From positions 1-7,140 of the forward strand of contig JAHEKD010000124.1 of assembly GCA_024638545.1 (NCBI GenBank): a stretch of 7,140 bases of DNA, in the 5' to 3' direction. The DNA comes from Gammaproteobacteria bacterium. GTDB taxonomy: Bacteria > Pseudomonadota > Gammaproteobacteria > Arenicellales > JAHEKD01. The notes under the pieces are model-generated. The model worked only from the letters and a program-made list of their open reading frames with translations, was not told where the DNA came from and made no database searches. Shown in pieces: positions 5,724-7,140 of this stretch. Within the stretch, counting starts at the first letter, position 1. Each line of letters starts with the position of its first letter. Made by a program: the position numbers and the translations under genes.

Positions 5724-6800
5724 ATGAATAATGCAAAACCTGATTCAAAATCGCAAACCACTACCAGCCGAAGAGATTTTATTAAAAAAGCGGGTGTCGC
5801 AACTACCGGCGCAGTTGCAGCACCCTATGTATATTCGCAAACCAATCCAATTAAGTGGCGTCTGCAAACCTATTCTGGCGCACCGCTGGGTGCGCATGTC
5901 ATTAAACCGCAAATCGAAGCCTTTAATATCGCAGCCCATGGTGAAATGGAGATAGAGCTTTACTATGCAGATCAGCTGGTGCCTACCGATGAACTTTTTC
6001 GTGCAATGCAAAATGGAACGATCGATGCCGTGCAAAGTGATGATGCAACTATGGCTTCACCTGTTGATATTAGCGTTTTCGGCGGCTATTTTCCTTTTTC
6101 AACACGCTACAGCCTCGACCTGCCGGTGCTGTTTAAATATTACGGCCTGAATGAGATCTGGGCAGAAGCCTATGGTGAAATCGAAGGCGTCGAGTGGCTG
6201 AGCGCCGGTGCCTGGGATCCACTGCATATATTCACAAAAGAGCCGATAAATACGCTCGCAGATATGAAAGGCAAGCGTGTCTTTGGTGTGCCCACGGCCG
6301 GTAAGTTTCTGTCCCGCTACGGGCTGGTACCGGTGACATTACCTTGGGATGATATTGAAGTCGCCATTCAAACCGGCGAACTCGATGGCGTGGCCTGGTG
6401 TGGCTTTACAGAAGCCTATGAAGTCGGCTGGGCGGATGTATGCAACTATGCACTGCTTAATAACGTTACCGGGGCCTGGTGCGGATCATATTTTGCCAAT
6501 AGCAACAGCTGGGCAAAAGTACCGCCACATCTGCAGGAGCTGTTCAAGTTGTCAATGGACAGCTCGCATTACTATCGACAGGTCTGGTACTGGGGAGGCG
6601 AGGCAGACCTTAGGGTAAATGGTGACAAAATGGAGCTTACCGAAATCCCTCAGGATGAATGGAACCAGGTCGTTAAGGATTCCGAAGAATTCTGGGATGA
6701 GCTGGCGTCAATTAGCCCGCGAACTGCAAAAGTAGTGCAGGCATTCAAGGATTATTCTGCAACTATGGAAAAAGTGGGCGTACCCTACAGATACAGCTAA
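5724..6800 (+). CDS. dctP: TRAP transporter periplasmic binding protein (DctP/TakP-like, Tat-exported)
   Basis: This 358-residue protein binds the substrate in the periplasm and hands it to DctQM. The N-terminus has a twin-arginine motif SRRDFIKK (15-22), then a short hydrophobic stretch (23-37) ending near PYVYSQ, so it should be exported folded through the Tat system. The mature part has family landmarks: KWRLQTYSG (44-52), LADMKGKRV (178-186), LPWDDIEVAIQTGELDG (206-222), and AWCGFTEAYEVGW (224-236), in the place where other members read VDGQENP or EWVGP. The conserved Arg that usually lies four residues after the DMKG block and clamps a carboxylate is Phe187 here. Thirteen Trp residues are present, among them W164, W208, W225, W252, W288 and W290. 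This hints at an amine or neutral ligand. The overall fold most resembles TakP-type proteins. A hairpin follows the stop. Confidence 0.94.
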   Translation: MNNAKPDSKSQTTTSRRDFIKKAGVATTGAVAAPYVYSQTNPIKWRLQTYSGAPLGAHVIKPQIEAFNIAAHGEMEIELYYADQLVPTDELFRAMQNGTIDAVQSDDATMASPVDISVFGGYFPFSTRYSLDLPVLFKYYGLNEIWAEAYGEIEGVEWLSAGAWDPLHIFTKEPINTLADMKGKRVFGVPTAGKFLSRYGLVPVTLPWDDIEVAIQTGELDGVAWCGFTEAYEVGWADVCNYALLNNVTGAWCGSYFANSNSWAKVPPHLQELFKLSMDSSHYYRQVWYWGGEADLRVNGDKMELTEIPQDEWNQVVKDSEEFWDELASISPRTAKVVQAFKDYSATMEKVGVPYRYS

Positions 6801-6807
6801 CCACCAT

Positions 6808-6840
6808 CACCCGCAATGGGTCTTTGACTCATTGCGGGTG
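6808..6840 (+). terminator. Strong stem-loop after dctP (attenuator or mRNA stabiliser; not a classic terminator)
   Basis: CACCCGCAATG (6808-6818) pairs perfectly with CATTGCGGGTG (6830-6840). A G-U pair (6819/6829) and GTC/GAC (6820-6822/6826-6828) then extend the stem to a TTT loop, about 15 pairs in all. The sequence after the stem is TCGATTAG, not a T-run, so full rho-independent termination is unlikely. Its place between the binding protein and the ligase suggests partial termination or protection of the dctP message from 3' decay. Confidence 0.6.
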
Positions 6841-6865
6841 TCGATTAGTTTCAGACAATTAAAAT

Positions 6866-6881
6866 TTTGGCGCCAGCCAAA
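6866..6881 (+). repeat. Small inverted repeat in the leader of the ligase gene
   Basis: TTTGGC (6866-6871), a GCCA loop and GCCAAA (6876-6881) form a 6-pair hairpin. It ends ten bases before the AAGG ribosome-binding site of the ligase gene. It may belong to the same processing region as the larger hairpin upstream, or be chance. Confidence 0.3.
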
Positions 6882-6904
6882 CAAATTATTAAAGGTCAAA
6901 AATC

Positions 6905-7140
6905 ATGCCGGGAAACCTTGCTTTTGAATCATTAAAAAAACTCGTTAAAACTGGTGGTATTGATACCGTGCTAGTCTGTCAGGTCGATATGCAGGGCCGT
7001 TTAATGGGTAAGCGGTTTCATGCGCAGTTTTTTGTTGATGGCGCATACAGGGAAACACATAGCTGCAACTATCTGCAGGCCACAGATATGGAAATGTATA
7101 CTGTAGAAGGTTATACAGCAACCAGCTGGGCGGCGGGTTA
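6905..7140 (+). CDS. Glutamine synthetase-family protein, probable gamma-glutamyl-amine ligase (5' part only)
   Basis: Only the first 78 codons plus two bases are in the window. The visible part is the N-terminal beta-grasp domain of the glutamine synthetase superfamily: IDTVLVCQVDMQGRLMGKR (19-37), followed by FHAQFFVDG and THSCNYLQATDMEM (51-64), then VEGYTATSWAAGY. The DMQGRLMGKR wording and the short N-terminus resemble the glutamine synthetase-like ligases that join glutamate to amines (PuuA-type gamma-glutamylputrescine synthetase and relatives), not the housekeeping GlnA. The catalytic domain lies outside, so the substrate is inferred. AAGG (6892-6895) nine bases upstream supports the ATG at 6905. 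It follows dctP after 104 bases containing the hairpins and is probably in the same operon. Its presence is the main reason to suspect an amine as the imported substrate. Confidence 0.85.
   Translation, partial: MPGNLAFESLKKLVKTGGIDTVLVCQVDMQGRLMGKRFHAQFFVDGAYRETHSCNYLQATDMEMYTVEGYTATSWAAG

Noticed and set aside
1..7140. CRISPR arrays, insertion sequences, tRNA or rRNA genes, attachment sites
   Set aside because: No spaced direct repeats, transposase-like frames, terminal inverted repeats or tRNA cloverleaf sequences were seen on either strand.

Overview
The window reads as chromosomal DNA of a gram-negative proteobacterium, most likely a gammaproteobacterium. The clearest pointer is a two-domain MnmC tRNA-modification protein (methyltransferase fused to FAD oxidoreductase), an architecture I associate mainly with gammaproteobacteria and relatives. 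A tripartite TRAP transporter with a Tat-exported binding protein fits an aquatic, often marine, heterotroph. I cannot name the species. I see no mobile element, CRISPR array, tRNA or rRNA, and no gene-free stretch longer than 300 bases.

Layout. Positions 1-2839 are read on the minus strand. From right to left they hold a GTG-started RpiR-family regulator (2839-1964), a 122-base gap with a promoter, a ChaC-like gamma-glutamylcyclotransferase (1841-1284), and mnmC (about 1270 to beyond the left edge). From 2947 the plus strand carries an N-formylglutamate amidohydrolase-family hydrolase (2947-3759), the TRAP small membrane subunit DctQ (3768-4310), the large subunit DctM (4307-5629, 4-base overlap), the periplasmic binding protein DctP (5724-6800), a strong hairpin (6808-6840), and the first 78 codons of a glutamine synthetase-family ligase (6905 to beyond the right edge). 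The divergent regulator and hydrolase share the 107-base control region 2840-2946.

How the genes may work together. The plus-strand set looks like a substrate-induced uptake and catabolism operon: DctPQM imports a small molecule, the glutamine synthetase-like enzyme could attach glutamate to an amine through the gamma-carboxylate, later enzymes (outside the window) could oxidise the adduct, and the amidohydrolase-family enzyme could release glutamate. RpiR would sense the substrate or an intermediate. This is inference from gene families and order. It gains weight from the binding protein, which lacks the Arg that normally clamps a carboxylate and is rich in Trp, and from the regulator's SIS domain, which lacks a Ser/Thr-rich sugar-phosphate loop. 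An amine such as ethanolamine or a polyamine is therefore a better first guess than a dicarboxylate or a sugar acid.

Other points: mnmC has no ATG, GTG or TTG where its start must lie; the hydrolase gene appears to be transcribed leaderless; a perfect 14-bp palindrome precedes dctP; and a 15-pair hairpin without a U-tract separates dctP from the ligase gene.
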